DNA of 64,000 nt from Siccirubricoccus phaeus (GCF_008360935.1 NZ_SRXO01000012.1:62001-126000), one strand, 5' to 3'. Positions 26,110 to 34,944 are shown, counted from the stretch's first letter. Program-made: numbers and translations. Notes: generated from the sequence alone by a model not told the origin.

Positions 26110-29100
26110 TCAGGCGGTGAGCAGCGCCGCGCGCGCCATCTCCCGCACCGCCACGCTGCCCTCCGGCAGCCGCCCCGCCAGCGCCGCCAGATGCGGGTGA
26201 TGCGTCAGCAGGATCACCTGGGTGTGCCGGCTCAGCGCCAGCAGCGCCTCCAGCGCCGCCAAGGCGCGGTCGTCGTCGAAGCTCTGCAGGATGTCGTCGG
26301 CGATGAAGGGCAGCGGCGGCGCCGCGGCCACATGGTCCTCGATGGCGATCAGCCTGAGGGCCAGGAAAAGCTGGTCCCGCGTGCCTTCCGAAAGCGCGGC
26401 AACCGGCTTCGGCTCGGTGTCCGGCGGCTCCTCGGCCAGCAGGCGCAGCTCGCCATCGGCGCCCTCCTGCGTCACCACCCGGGCGATGGCGCCGCGCGTC
26501 AACTGCCGCAGCGTGGCGGAAATCCGCGCCAGCAGGGCGGAGCCATCCACCGCCTCGGCGGATTTCAGCGCCTCCTCCAGCAGGCTGCGCGCCACCTGCA
26601 GCACCAGCGCCTCCTCCAGGCTGCGGCCCAGCAGGGCCAGCGAGGCCTGCTCATCGGCCTTGGCCGCCACGGCGGTGGTCCGGGCCTGGCGCTGCGCCAG
26701 CTCGGTGCGCAGCCGCCCGGCCTCCCGCGCCGCGGCGGCGGCGGCCTCCTCGGCGGCGCGGGCGCGGGCCTCGGCTTCCGCCAGGGCGGCAGCCAGCGCC
26801 TCGGGCGGCAGGGCAGCGGCTTCCTCGGCCAGATCCGCCTCGGCCCGCCCCTCCCCCGCCTCGCGCAGCGCCGCCTGGGCCTGGTCCAGCGCCTCAACCT
26901 GCCGCTGGCGTTCCTCCGCCAGGGCCAGCAGCCGCGCCGCCGCCGCTTCCTCGGCGGCGCCGATCGCCGCCAGCAGCGCCGCCCAATCCCGCTCCAGCGC
27001 CGCCCGCCCGGCCGCCAGCCGGTCCAGCTCCGCCGCCAGCGCAGCCAGTTGCTGTTCCAGCCGGGCACGCTCCGCCGCGCGGCGCTGTTCCGCCCCCAGC
27101 CTCTCCTGCAAGGCGCGCAGCCCGGCATGCGGGTCGGCCGCCGCCGCCTCCGGCGCGAAGCGGGCGAGGAGGGGCAGCGCCGCCTCCCGGAACGCCGCCG
27201 CCGCGGCATCGGCCGCCTGCCAGGCCCGACGGGCGGCAGCCTCCGCCGCCACGGCGCGATCCAGCGCCTCCAGCAGCTCCAGCACCACGGAGACCGCTTC
27301 CGGCGCCTCGCCCTCCGGCCGGCCCAGCCGGGCAAGCAGCGTCGCCCAGCCCCGCGCCCATTCCCCCTGGCGATGCCGCGCCGTCTCCAGCGCCCGCCCG
27401 GCCGCCGCCGCCTCGCGCTCTGCCACCCCCAGCTCGGCGAGCGCCGCCACGCGCCGCTTCGCCAGGGCCTGTTCGGCCGCCAGCCTGGCCTCCGCCTGGT
27501 CCAGCAGCAGCGGCAGCGGGGCCGGCGCCTGGCCCAGCACGGCGGCCAGGCGCGCCGCCCAGCTTGCCTGCCGGGCGAGCAGCGCCGCCTGCGCTGCCTC
27601 GGCCCCGGCCACCGCTTCCAGCGCTGCCGTCACCGCCGCGCGGGCGGCCAGCAGGGCGCGCAATTCGGCCGGGCCGGAGTCGGGCGGCAGGCCGAGCGGC
27701 GCGATCGCCGCCGCCCAGGCCGAAGCCGCTGCGGCCCGCTGCACCTCCGCGGCCTGGCAGGCAGCCTCTGCGGCCGCCGCGCGCGCCCGGTGGCCGGCGA
27801 GTTCGGCCTCGATCGCCTGGGCCTCGCCCAGCCGCGCCGCCTCCGCCACCAGCCGGTCGGCAAGCTGGTCCGCCGCCTGCACCGCCCGGTCGAAGGCGAG
27901 GTCGAGCGGCGCCCCGCCGGCGAATGCCGCCTCCGCCGCCGGGTCGGGCGGGGTGGGGCCGAAGGCGCGGGCGCGGATGAGCTGCCAGCCGGCCTCCCTG
28001 TGCCGCCGCGCCGCCGCCAGCGCGGCCGCATCCGGCAGCCCGGCCCGGTCCCGCAGATCGCCCAGGCGCCTGGCGGCGGCCTCGGCCGCCTCCGCCGCGC
28101 CGCGCTGCGCCTCGGCGGCGCGCGCCAGCTCGGCGGCGGCAGCGTCCCGGGCGGCGGCCAGGCGCTCGAAGGTCGGCAGGCCGGGCAGGGGCAGGTCGCG
28201 CAGCGCCTCGGCCGGGCCCGACCAGGGGGCGGCCTCCGCCAAAGCGCGCGCCAGCGCCGCCTGGGCGCGGGAGAGCGCCGCCCCCGCCGCCGCCACGGCC
28301 GCCGCTGGCTCGCCCGCCTCCCGGATCTCCCGCAGCAGGGCGGGCAGCCGGTCCTCCGCTGCGGCTTCCGGCAGGGCGGCAACGGCCTTCCGTGCCGCTT
28401 CCAGCCGCTGCGCCGCCTCGGCCTGGCGGGTGGCGGCTTCCGCCAGCGCCGTCGCCAGCCCGGCCGCGGCGCCGCAGGCCTGGCGCGCCGCCACCAGCTC
28501 CGCCCGGGGCGGGACCAGCCGGGCGGCCTCCGCCTGGGGCAGCGCGGCGCCGAGCTGGCGCAGCAGATGCGCCACCTCCGCGGCCGCCGCGTCCTGCGCC
28601 GCTTCCAGCCGGGGCAATTCGCGCTCAGCCCGTTCCGCCCCGGCCAGCTCCTCGGCCAGCAGGGTGATCCGGTCCGCCGCCGCCAGCAGCTCGGGCGCTT
28701 CCGGCAGCGCGGCCAATTGCCCGGCCAGCTCCGCCTGCCGGGCGAGCGCGGCCTTCCGCTCCACCTCCGCGGCGGCCAGGGCACCGCGCAGCGCCTGGAA
28801 GCGCGGCGCCAGATCGGCGCCCAGCACGGGCGCGTCCGGATGCGCGGCCAGCCAGGCCCGCGCCGCCTCCGCCGCCGCCAGCCAGGGGCGGGCGGCGCGG
28901 ATGCGCTGCAAGCGGGCGGTTTCCGCCGCGGCGGCGCGGCCCGCCTCACGCGCCTCGGCCAGCGCCGCTTCCGCCGCTTCCAGCGATTTTTCCTGGGCCA
29001 GCCAGTCCTCCGGCCGCCAGATCTCCTGCTTCAGCGCCCGCTGCGCCGCCTGCACCCCGTCCAGCCCCTGGTAGAAGGGGCGGCTGCGGTTGGCGCGCGT

Positions 29101-29622
29101 CGGGGCCAGCCGGTCGCGCAGCTCGGAAAGCTCGCCCCGCAGCTTATGCGCATCCCGCAGCCCGCCCGCCGCCGCCTGCAAGGCCGCGCCCAGCGCCCCG
29201 CCGGAGGCCAGCAGCTCCTCCCCGCCCGCCCGCAGCCTTTCCGTGCCGAGGACGAAGAGCCGTTCCAGCAGGGGCTGGTCCACCTCCCCCAGCACCGGCC
29301 GCAGCGCCTCCCGCGGCAGCTCCACGCCCGCGGCATCCACCAGCGTGTTGCCCTGGCCCTTGCGCCGGCCGAAGGCGAAGGGGCGGCCGGCGGCGTCCAC
29401 CGCCTCGGCCGCGAGGCGCATGCCGCTGTAGCCGAAGCGGAAATCCATCGGCGTCCGCGCCGGAATGCCGAAGAGCAGGTTGCAGATCGCCCGCAGCAGC
29501 ACGGATTTGCCCGCGCCATTCGGGGCCAGCACCAGGTTGAGGCAGCCCGGACGGGGGTCGAATTCCAGCCGCAGCGCCTCGAAGGGGCCGTAGCGCTGGG
29601 CCTCGAGGCAAGCGAGGCGCAT
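26110..29622 (-). CDS. SMC/SbcC-like AAA ATPase, YhaN-type
   Basis: The 1170-residue product starts MRLACLEAQRYGPFEALRLEF and has a Walker A loop APNGAGKS at residues 33-40; the matching Walker B region FIADDILQSFDDDRALAALEAL lies near residue 1105. Between them are about 900 residues very rich in Ala, Glu, Arg and Leu with heptad-like spacing, i.e. long coiled coils. This is the layout of YhaN and SbcC/Rad50-type ATPases that tether or remodel DNA. It is three bases downstream of a metallophosphoesterase gene, the YhaO/SbcD partner. A nucleoid- or repair-associated nuclease complex is the expected role; the exact substrate is unknown. Confidence 0.9.
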   Translation of the reverse strand: MRLACLEAQRYGPFEALRLEFDPRPGCLNLVLAPNGAGKSVLLRAICNLLFGIPARTPMDFRFGYSGMRLAAEAVDAAGRPFAFGRRKGQGNTLVDAAGVELPREALRPVLGEVDQPLLERLFVLGTERLRAGGEELLASGGALGAALQAAAGGLRDAHKLRGELSELRDRLAPTRANRSRPFYQGLDGVQAAQRALKQEIWRPEDWLAQEKSLEAAEAALAEAREAGRAAAAETARLQRIRAARPWLAAAEAARAWLAAHPDAPVLGADLAPRFQALRGALAAAEVERKAALARQAELAGQLAALPEAPELLAAADRITLLAEELAGAERAERELPRLEAAQDAAAAEVAHLLRQLGAALPQAEAARLVPPRAELVAARQACGAAAGLATALAEAATRQAEAAQRLEAARKAVAALPEAAAEDRLPALLREIREAGEPAAAVAAAGAALSRAQAALARALAEAAPWSGPAEALRDLPLPGLPTFERLAAARDAAAAELARAAEAQRGAAEAAEAAARRLGDLRDRAGLPDAAALAAARRHREAGWQLIRARAFGPTPPDPAAEAAFAGGAPLDLAFDRAVQAADQLADRLVAEAARLGEAQAIEAELAGHRARAAAAEAACQAAEVQRAAAASAWAAAIAPLGLPPDSGPAELRALLAARAAVTAALEAVAGAEAAQAALLARQASWAARLAAVLGQAPAPLPLLLDQAEARLAAEQALAKRRVAALAELGVAEREAAAAGRALETARHRQGEWARGWATLLARLGRPEGEAPEAVSVVLELLEALDRAVAAEAAARRAWQAADAAAAAFREAALPLLARFAPEAAAADPHAGLRALQERLGAEQRRAAERARLEQQLAALAAELDRLAAGRAALERDWAALLAAIGAAEEAAAARLLALAEERQRQVEALDQAQAALREAGEGRAEADLAEEAAALPPEALAAALAEAEARARAAEEAAAAAAREAGRLRTELAQRQARTTAVAAKADEQASLALLGRSLEEALVLQVARSLLEEALKSAEAVDGSALLARISATLRQLTRGAIARVVTQEGADGELRLLAEEPPDTEPKPVAALSEGTRDQLFLALRLIAIEDHVAAAPPLPFIADDILQSFDDDRALAALEALLALSRHTQVILLTHHPHLAALAGRLPEGSVAVREMARAALLTA

Positions 29623-29625
29623 GCG

Positions 29626-30885
29626 CTACCCCTCCGCCAGCCGGGCCAGCAGCAGGGCGCGGGCGCGGGCCAGGATCTCGGGCGGCAATTCGCCGGCGGC
29701 GGCGCGGACGGCCGGGTGGTCCTCGCCCAGCAGCCGGCGCAGATCGGGGCCCTTGCCGAGCAAGGTCGCGGCATAGGATTGCGCCTCGGCCGCCGCCGCC
29801 TCCGGCGCCGCGTCCTGCAACGCCGCCAGCATGCGGCCGAAGGCATCGGAGCGCGGGGCGGGCGGGGCGCCGGGCGGGGCGGTGGCGAGGTCCAGCTCCT
29901 CCAGCCAGAAGCCCTCCGGCGCCAGGGCCAGCCCCTCCGCCCGCAGCTTCTCCCGCAGCGCCCCCGGGTCCCGCAGCAGCCTGCCATGCAGGGGGGTGGT
30001 GCCCTGCAGGGCGATGCGGGTGGCGAGCAGTCGCCCCTCCGCCGCGTCCAAAGCCGCTTCTAGCGCCAGCCGCACCCGGTCCAGCGCCGCCGCTTCCTCC
30101 TCCACCCCCTCCAGGCTCACGGCCAGCCGGGCCCAGCGGACGGTGTCCAGCGCCCGGTGCTCCACCGAAGCCACCTGCCCGTCCCGCACCGTGACCAGGC
30201 TGGCGCCCTTGGCGCCGTCCTCCTTCACATGCCGGCCCTGGAGGTTGCCGGGGAACACCACCCAGCAGGCGCCGCGCGCCAGCTCCTCCCGCGCATGGAT
30301 ATGGCCGAGCGCCCAATAGTCGTAGCCATGCCGCAGCAGCTCCGGCAGGGCGCAGGGGGCGTAGCCGGCATGGCCCGGGCGGCCATCCAGCGAGGTGTGC
30401 AGCAGGCCGATGTTGAACGCCCCCGGCACCGCCGCCGGGTAGTGCGGCACGAGGTTGTCCAGCATCTCCCGCCGGGCATAGCCCTGGCCATGCAGCACCA
30501 CCCCCAGTTCCGGCAGGGGGTGGGAGGTGGGGTGGGTGGGCAGCAGGGTGACGCCCGGCGGCAGGCGCAGCCGGCGGGTCAGCACGCTTTCCGCATCATG
30601 GTTGCCGGAGATGGCGACCACCCGGATGCCCTCCCGGGCCAGCCGGCCGAGCTGGGTGACCAGGGTGTGGCCGGTGGTCCAGTCCCGCCAGTCGCCGTCA
30701 TAGAGGTCCCCGGCCAGGACCACGAAATCCACCTGCTCGGCGATCGCCAGATCGACCAAGTTGCGCAGCGCCTCTCTGGTCGCGCCGCGGATGCGCTCGG
30801 CCGGGGCGTCGGCCAGCGCGTCCAGGCCACGCAGGGGGCTGTCCAGATGCAGATCGGCGGCGTGGAGGAAGCGGAATCCCGGCAT
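29626..30885 (-). CDS. Metallophosphoesterase, YhaO/SbcD-type DNA repair exonuclease
   Basis: The 419-residue product has the calcineurin-like metal-site motifs in order: DLHLD at residues 11-15, GDLYDGD, GNHD, and GHIHARE around residue 200. Length and the extra C-terminal region fit YhaO. ATG 30885 starts just before the conserved strand FRFLHAADLHLDSPLRG; ATGs at 30894 and 30897 are alternatives and none has a strong ribosome-binding site. It forms a two- or three-gene operon with the YhaN-like ATPase. It is divergent from a hypothetical gene at 31440 across a repeat-filled gap. Confidence 0.9.
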   Translation of the reverse strand: MPGFRFLHAADLHLDSPLRGLDALADAPAERIRGATREALRNLVDLAIAEQVDFVVLAGDLYDGDWRDWTTGHTLVTQLGRLAREGIRVVAISGNHDAESVLTRRLRLPPGVTLLPTHPTSHPLPELGVVLHGQGYARREMLDNLVPHYPAAVPGAFNIGLLHTSLDGRPGHAGYAPCALPELLRHGYDYWALGHIHAREELARGACWVVFPGNLQGRHVKEDGAKGASLVTVRDGQVASVEHRALDTVRWARLAVSLEGVEEEAAALDRVRLALEAALDAAEGRLLATRIALQGTTPLHGRLLRDPGALREKLRAEGLALAPEGFWLEELDLATAPPGAPPAPRSDAFGRMLAALQDAAPEAAAAEAQSYAATLLGKGPDLRRLLGEDHPAVRAAAGELPPEILARARALLLARLAEG

Positions 30886-31027
30886 CGCCCCCATCATCGC
30901 CCAGGCGATGGCCGGGCGGAATCCCCAGCCGTGCGACACCGGCTTAACAGCGCCTTAGCCATGCCCGGTTACTGTCTTGCCGACCTGTCGCCGGCCTTGC
31001 CGGGGAGCCAGGGGCCTGCCCGCGCCG

Positions 31028-31113
31028 CTCGCCGGATGTCTGGCGAAAGGGGCGGACCAAGCAGGCCGCTGGAAATGGGGGCTGGCGGTGACTGCCGATT
31101 CGGGACGCCAGGG
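31028..31113. repeat. Dispersed repeat family 2, diverged copy
   Basis: CGCTCGCCGGATGTCTGGCG, then GACCAAGCAGGCCGCTGGAAA and a terminal ATTCGGGAC aligns with the better copies at 32652-32768 and 34090-34206, with many substitutions. It lies in the gap between the metallophosphoesterase gene and the hypothetical gene at 31440. Confidence 0.55.
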
Positions 31114-31199
31114 GCGGGGCGCGGATGGCCCGGGATCGGCGCCAAGGGGGCTGGGGGACGCCGGTGGTCCGGTCCTGCGGCCCGGGCGCCGGGCGCCGC

Positions 31200-31410
31200 C
31201 GGGCGATAGGGCTGGGCGCCCAGGTGGCTCGGGCCGCCGGACAGGGCCTGGCGGGGGCGGTGCGGATGGTCCTGGCGTCCGGCGGGCACCGCCGGGCGAT
31301 GGGGCTGGGCGCTGGGCGGCTCGGGCGCCGGACCCGGCGGGGGCAGCACGGATGGGTTCTGACCATCCGGCGGGGCGCCCGCCGGGCGATGGGGCTTGGG
31401 CGCCGGGCGC
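31200..31410. repeat. Degenerate minisatellite with about 90-bp period
   Basis: The motif GCCGGGCGATGGGGCTGGG recurs at about 31198, 31291 and 31381 (periods 93 and 90), with related sequence between copies (GGCTCGGGCGCCGGAC, GCGGGGGC, GGATGG). A fainter copy may precede it. It lies directly upstream of the hypothetical gene at 31440. On the minus strand it would encode a proline-rich repeat, but I see no gene signals for that. Confidence 0.6.
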
Positions 31411-31439
31411 ATGGGGCGTCAGGCGCATGGGGCATCGGC

Positions 31440-32144
31440 ATGGAATTGGGAACCCGCAGCATCCGTTCCTCGGGCGCCGGCAGCGGCAGCATCGAGCTGA
31501 CGCTGCCCGCCGCCCTGCGGGAGTTGCAGGGGCTGCCCTGCCGCATCACCCTGCGGGACGGGCCGCGGCCGGAGATCGTGCTGCAGCCGGAGCTGCGCGG
31601 GGCGCTGGCAGCCTTCGAGAAGCTGGGCGCCCTGCTGCGCGGGGCGCTCGGCCTGGCGCCGGAGGATCCCGGCCTCTCCGAACGCATCGCCAGCCTGCAC
31701 CCCACCCCCTCGGCCTCCGGGGCGGCAAGGCTGGCCTGGACGGATGGGCTGGCGCTGGCCGGCCCGCCGCCGCAGCCGAGGGACGCGCTGGCCCGCAGCC
31801 TGCGCGCCCTGGCGGAGCCGGCCGGGGTGGCGGCCGGGCTGGGCGAGGCCTGGGCGCCCGGCTTCGCCGCCGCCCTGGCCTGGCTGCTGACCGGGCTGGT
31901 GCCGGACGCGATGGAGCAGCAGGGCTGCGACATCGCCGCCGCGGCGCTGCTGGCGGCGGGGCTGCGCCCTGCCCCGCCCGTGCTGTCGGGGGACGCCTTC
32001 TCGGCGGCGGGCTGGGGCGCGGCGGCGCCGCTGCTGGGCACGCTGCTGGCGCTGCACCGGGGCTGGACGGCGGAGCCGGCGCGGCACGCGGCCCTGGCGC
32101 TGGGCTGGCGGCGGGGGCTGGCGGCGCAATTGCGGGTGGGGTGA
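31440..32144 (+). CDS. Hypothetical protein, 234 residues
   Basis: I do not recognise the family. The N-terminus (SGSIELTLPAALRELQG, CRITLRDG, PEIVLQPEL) has the rhythm of an AbrB/SpoVT-like swapped-hairpin domain, which is a weak suggestion only. The remainder is Ala/Leu/Gly-rich and probably helical. Codon use has the strong GC third-position bias of real genes here. ATG 31440 starts where the regular pattern begins; an in-frame ATG at 31389 lies within the minisatellite. It is divergent from the YhaO/YhaN operon. Confidence 0.55.
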   Translation: MELGTRSIRSSGAGSGSIELTLPAALRELQGLPCRITLRDGPRPEIVLQPELRGALAAFEKLGALLRGALGLAPEDPGLSERIASLHPTPSASGAARLAWTDGLALAGPPPQPRDALARSLRALAEPAGVAAGLGEAWAPGFAAALAWLLTGLVPDAMEQQGCDIAAAALLAAGLRPAPPVLSGDAFSAAGWGAAAPLLGTLLALHRGWTAEPARHAALALGWRRGLAAQLRVG

Positions 32145-32549
32145 GGTGGCAGGCCGGGGCCGGGCGGGCGGCGCTTCGCGTGGCAACGCCTGGGCGGGAC
32201 AACCGGTGGCGGGGCACGAGGGCCTGTGCAAGCGAAGGCGCTTTCAGGCGCCTTGGATACCGCCAAGGCGAGTATCCGCCCCGGCCCTGAGTCCGGCTTT
32301 CCTGGCAAGGACCTCGCCGCGCGCCGTGCGAATGCACGCCTTGGGCGTCCCGCGCGGTGCCGCTTCGCGGCATCCCTGACACGAAAACGGATCACGGTCG
32401 GGGCCTGAGATGCGCTCGAGGCGCGCCGGGCCGGAACGGGAAAGGGACGTCCCGGCCGAACAGGCCTCGGCAGCCGCCCGCCCTCGCCCCATGGCCGCCC
32501 CACGACCGGAACCTGCGATACGCTCGACGGTGACGGGCGGCGCACCGGA
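32145..32549. other. Intergenic stretch with one hairpin, no gene recognised
   Basis: A 7-bp stem AAGGCGC/GCGCCTT at 32235-32254 could end transcription of the hypothetical gene. Open frames here on either strand lack ribosome-binding sites and family similarity. The 661-base gap continues into two abutting repeat elements (32550-32768). Confidence 0.5.
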
Positions 32550-32652
32550 TTAGAGCGTGATCGGTTGAGGTCGAATTGACCGAAACCGTGAATCACGCGA
32601 CCGAACAATGAGCTAGAGCAGGGTTGAGTGCAGCTCAACCGCCCCGCTCTAG
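32550..32652. repeat. CTAG-bounded palindromic element, copy B
   Basis: This is the reverse complement of copy A (13512-13618) with about ten differences, delimited by TTAG at 32550, CTAG at 32613 and CTAG at 32649. Shared segments include AGAGCGTGATCGGTTGAGG and AACAATGAGCTAGAGC. The last CTAG is shared with the start of the adjacent family-2 repeat. Confidence 0.8.
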
Positions 32653-32768
32653 TGTCCTGCCCACCAAGTTCGCTGGATTTCCAGCGAACGCAGCGGACAA
32701 GCAGGCCACTGAAAACAAAAAGCCAGTGGCCCGAGAGCGAAGTCCGCAGGACTGCGGAATCGGGACAC
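32652..32768. repeat. Dispersed repeat family 2, intact copy
   Basis: The 117-bp element has inverted ends GTGTCC / GGACAC, an internal hairpin TTCGCTGGATTTCCAGCGAA, the segment ACAAGCAGGCCACTGAAAAC and the segment CGAAGTCCGCAGGACTGCGG. It matches 34090-34206 closely and the reverse complement of 50611-50728. Confidence 0.8.
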
Positions 32769-32805
32769 CAGAACAGCCGCGGAGGCGGCCGGCCGGCCCC
32801 TCGCC

Positions 32806-33024
32806 TCAGCCGCCGGCCTGCCGGCCCTGCTCCTGCGAAACCCGTTGGCCTTGCTGCTGCTGCTGCGGCACCGGCGGGGCGCGGTGGCGGCCGGCCTCCC
32901 GGCGGCGGTCCCGCTCCTCCCGCGCCATGGCATCGCGCAGGGCGCCTTCATAGCTCAGCCCGCAGGCCGCCCCGCCCAGAGCCGAAACCCCAGGCGGCAG
33001 ATGGGGGATGTTGTCCTTGTGCAT
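32806..33024 (-). CDS. Hypothetical small protein, 72 residues, glutamine-rich tail
   Basis: I do not recognise the family. The product starts MHKDNIPHLPPGVSALGGAA, has a charged middle (DAMAREERDRRREAGRHR) and ends with a run of glutamines (PQQQQQGQRVSQEQGRQ). GGGAGAG lies at a proper distance from ATG 33024. The longer frame upstream overlaps the DMT transporter gene and is rejected. It follows that gene by 85 bases on the same strand. Confidence 0.5.
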   Translation of the reverse strand: MHKDNIPHLPPGVSALGGAACGLSYEGALRDAMAREERDRRREAGRHRAPPVPQQQQQGQRVSQEQGRQAGG

Positions 33025-33109
33025 GCGCGCTCTCCCATCGCCGCACGCGGGGAGTGTGCACCCCTTCGCGCGCGGGGTGCGATGGAAATCAGATGTCAAT
33101 CCGGGGAAA

Positions 33110-34006
33110 TCAGCGCGGAGCTGCCGCTTGCCGCGCCGCCAGCAGGTCGATCGCCAGGGCCAGCACCACCACCAGGCCCCCCGCCCAGGCCCCGGCCGGC
33201 GGCAGGCTGCCGAAGGCCAGCCAGACCCAGAGCGGCGCCAAGGGCAGCTCCGCATTGCCCAGCAGCGCCGCCCGCGCCCCCGGCAGAAGCCGGCTGCCCT
33301 GGGTCAGCAGCAGCAGCCCCAGCCCGAATTGCCCGGCGCCGAACAGCGCCAGCCAGCCCGCCTCCGCCCCCGTCACCGCGAAGGGCCGGGCCAGGGGCAG
33401 CGCCAGCAAGGCCGAGGCGAAAGCGGAGAGGCAGGCGGCCGGAAGCATGGGCAGCGCCCGGTGGCGGCGAATGATGACCATCATGGCGGCGATCAGCGCC
33501 GTCATCCCCAAGGCCAGCAAATTGCCCAACAGATGGCCGCTGCCCGGCGCCGCCCCGGTCATCAGCGCCACCCCGGCCAGCGCCAGCAGGCTGGCCAGCA
33601 GCGTCGCCCGGGCCGGCTTCTCGCCATGCCAGGCCCAGGCGAAGGCGGCGGCCAGGAAGGGCGCCGTGGCGAAGAGCAGCGTCACCTCCGCCACCGAGCT
33701 CAGCCGCAGCGCATGGATGTAGAGCAGCGTGCCGAGGGTGGAGCATCCTGCCGCCGCCAGGGCCGGGCGGGAAAGCCATCGCCACGGATGCAGCGCCCGC
33801 AAGCCGCCCTGCCAGGCGACGCAGCCGGCGAGGAACAGCCCGCCGCAAACGCCGCGCCAGACCAGGATGGTCCAGGGATCGGCCGCGACCAGGCCGGTGA
33901 ACAACCCCGCCGTGCTGAACAGCAGGGCGGAGGCGAGGATGCAGCCCACGCCCCGGGCGGCGCTGGAGGGGGTGGCGGCCGGGGCGGCGGCGAGGCGAGC
34001 GGACAT
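33110..34006 (-). CDS. DMT superfamily (EamA-type) inner membrane transporter
   Basis: The 298-residue product consists of about ten hydrophobic helices in two EamA repeats; the first begins VGCILASALLFSTAGLFTGLVAADPWTILVWRGV and the second begins near LLGNLLALGMTALIAAMMVIIRRHR. EamA proteins mostly export amino acids or other metabolites. ATG 34006 begins the family-like region; the frame extends upstream into a repeat and is rejected. It is divergent from the WYL-type regulator at 34264 and might be controlled by it. Confidence 0.88.
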   Translation of the reverse strand: MSARLAAAPAATPSSAARGVGCILASALLFSTAGLFTGLVAADPWTILVWRGVCGGLFLAGCVAWQGGLRALHPWRWLSRPALAAAGCSTLGTLLYIHALRLSSVAEVTLLFATAPFLAAAFAWAWHGEKPARATLLASLLALAGVALMTGAAPGSGHLLGNLLALGMTALIAAMMVIIRRHRALPMLPAACLSAFASALLALPLARPFAVTGAEAGWLALFGAGQFGLGLLLLTQGSRLLPGARAALLGNAELPLAPLWVWLAFGSLPPAGAWAGGLVVVLALAIDLLAARQAAAPR

Positions 34007-34089
34007 GGCGAAGGAGCCTTTGCCTTCAGGGGCCTGGCCGTCCCCGGCGCGCCATCGGCGCGGCCCGGGACCGGCAGGGCCGGACCCTG

Positions 34090-34206
34090 GTGTCCTGTCC
34101 GTGGCATTCGCTGGATTTCCAGCGAATGCCACGGACAAGCAGGCCACTGAAACCAAAAGGCCAGTGGCCCGAGAACGAAGTCCGCAGGACTTCGGAAGCG
34201 GGACAC
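34090..34206. repeat. Dispersed repeat family 2, second intact copy
   Basis: It has the same 117-bp length and orientation as 32652-32768, with inverted ends GTGTCC / GGACAC, internal hairpin TTCGCTGGATTTCCAGCGAA flanked by complementary GTGGCA / TGCCAC, and the CAAGCAGGCCACTGAAACC segment. It occupies most of the gap between the divergent DMT and WYL-regulator genes, so it may sit within their promoters. Confidence 0.8.
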
Positions 34207-34263
34207 TAGCCACCCCCTCCTGACAGGGTTATGTCAGGAGCCGTCGCGCCTCGGAGGACCGCC

Positions 34264-34941
34264 ATGCGCCGCGCCGACCGCCTGTTCGACATCATCCAGA
34301 CGCTGCGCGTCGCGCCGCGGCCGGTGACGGCGCGCGCCCTGGCGGAACGGCTGGAGGTGGCGGAGCGGACCATCTACCGGGACATCGCTACGCTGCAGGC
34401 CCGCCGCGTGCCCATCGAGGGCGCCGCCGGCCTCGGCTACGTGCTGCGCCCGGGCTTCGAGCTGCCGCCGCTGATGTTCAGCGCGGAGGAGATCGATGCC
34501 ATCGCCCTCGGCGCCCGGATGGTGCGGCAGGCGGGCGATGCCGGCCTCGCCCGGGCGGCGGCAGGGGTGCTGGCCAAGCTGGCGACGGCGCTGCCGGAGA
34601 GCCTTAGGCGGGACATGCTGGAAGCGCCCTTCTGGGTCGCCACCGGCAGCGCTGCGGTGCCGCAGGGCATCGACCTGAGCCTGCTGCGCCAGGCGATCCG
34701 GGAGCGGCGGAAGCTGCACCTGGACTATGCGGATGCCGAGGGGCGGCGGACGCAGCGCGTCATCTGGCCCATCGCCATGGCCTATTACGAGGATGCCACC
34801 CTGCTCGGCGCCTGGTGCGAGAAGCGGCAGGATTACCGGCATTTCCGGACGGAACGGGTGCTAGCCTCAGCGGTGCTGGAGGAGCGCTTCGCGCTGCCGG
34901 CGGAGGCGCTGCACCGCGCCTGGTTCGTGCAGGGGGATTGA
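34264..34941 (+). CDS. YafY-family regulator: DeoR-type HTH plus WYL domain
   Basis: The 225-residue product starts MRRADRLFDIIQTLR with a winged helix (VTARALAERLEVAERTIYRDIATLQARRVPIEG), followed by LRPGFELPPLMFSAEEIDAI and a WYL effector domain (IRERRKLHLDYADAEG, RVIWPIAMAYYEDATLLGAWCEKRQDYRHFRTER). WYL proteins bind nucleic acid or small ligands and act as repressors or activators. GGAGGA precedes ATG 34264; an upstream in-frame start at 34231 is less likely. Its natural target is the divergent DMT transporter gene. Confidence 0.9.
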   Translation: MRRADRLFDIIQTLRVAPRPVTARALAERLEVAERTIYRDIATLQARRVPIEGAAGLGYVLRPGFELPPLMFSAEEIDAIALGARMVRQAGDAGLARAAAGVLAKLATALPESLRRDMLEAPFWVATGSAAVPQGIDLSLLRQAIRERRKLHLDYADAEGRRTQRVIWPIAMAYYEDATLLGAWCEKRQDYRHFRTERVLASAVLEERFALPAEALHRAWFVQGD

Positions 34942-34944
34942 CCC

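Noticed and set aside
26191-30063. A 1290-codon open frame on the plus strand opposite the ATPase and nuclease genes
   Set aside because: It is an antisense shadow produced by the high GC content; its product has no domain logic, while the minus strand has complete Walker and metallophosphoesterase motifs.
30955-31428. Proline-rich minus-strand frame over the minisatellite
   Set aside because: No ribosome-binding site; the frame stays open because the repeat period is a multiple of three and lacks TA-rich stops.
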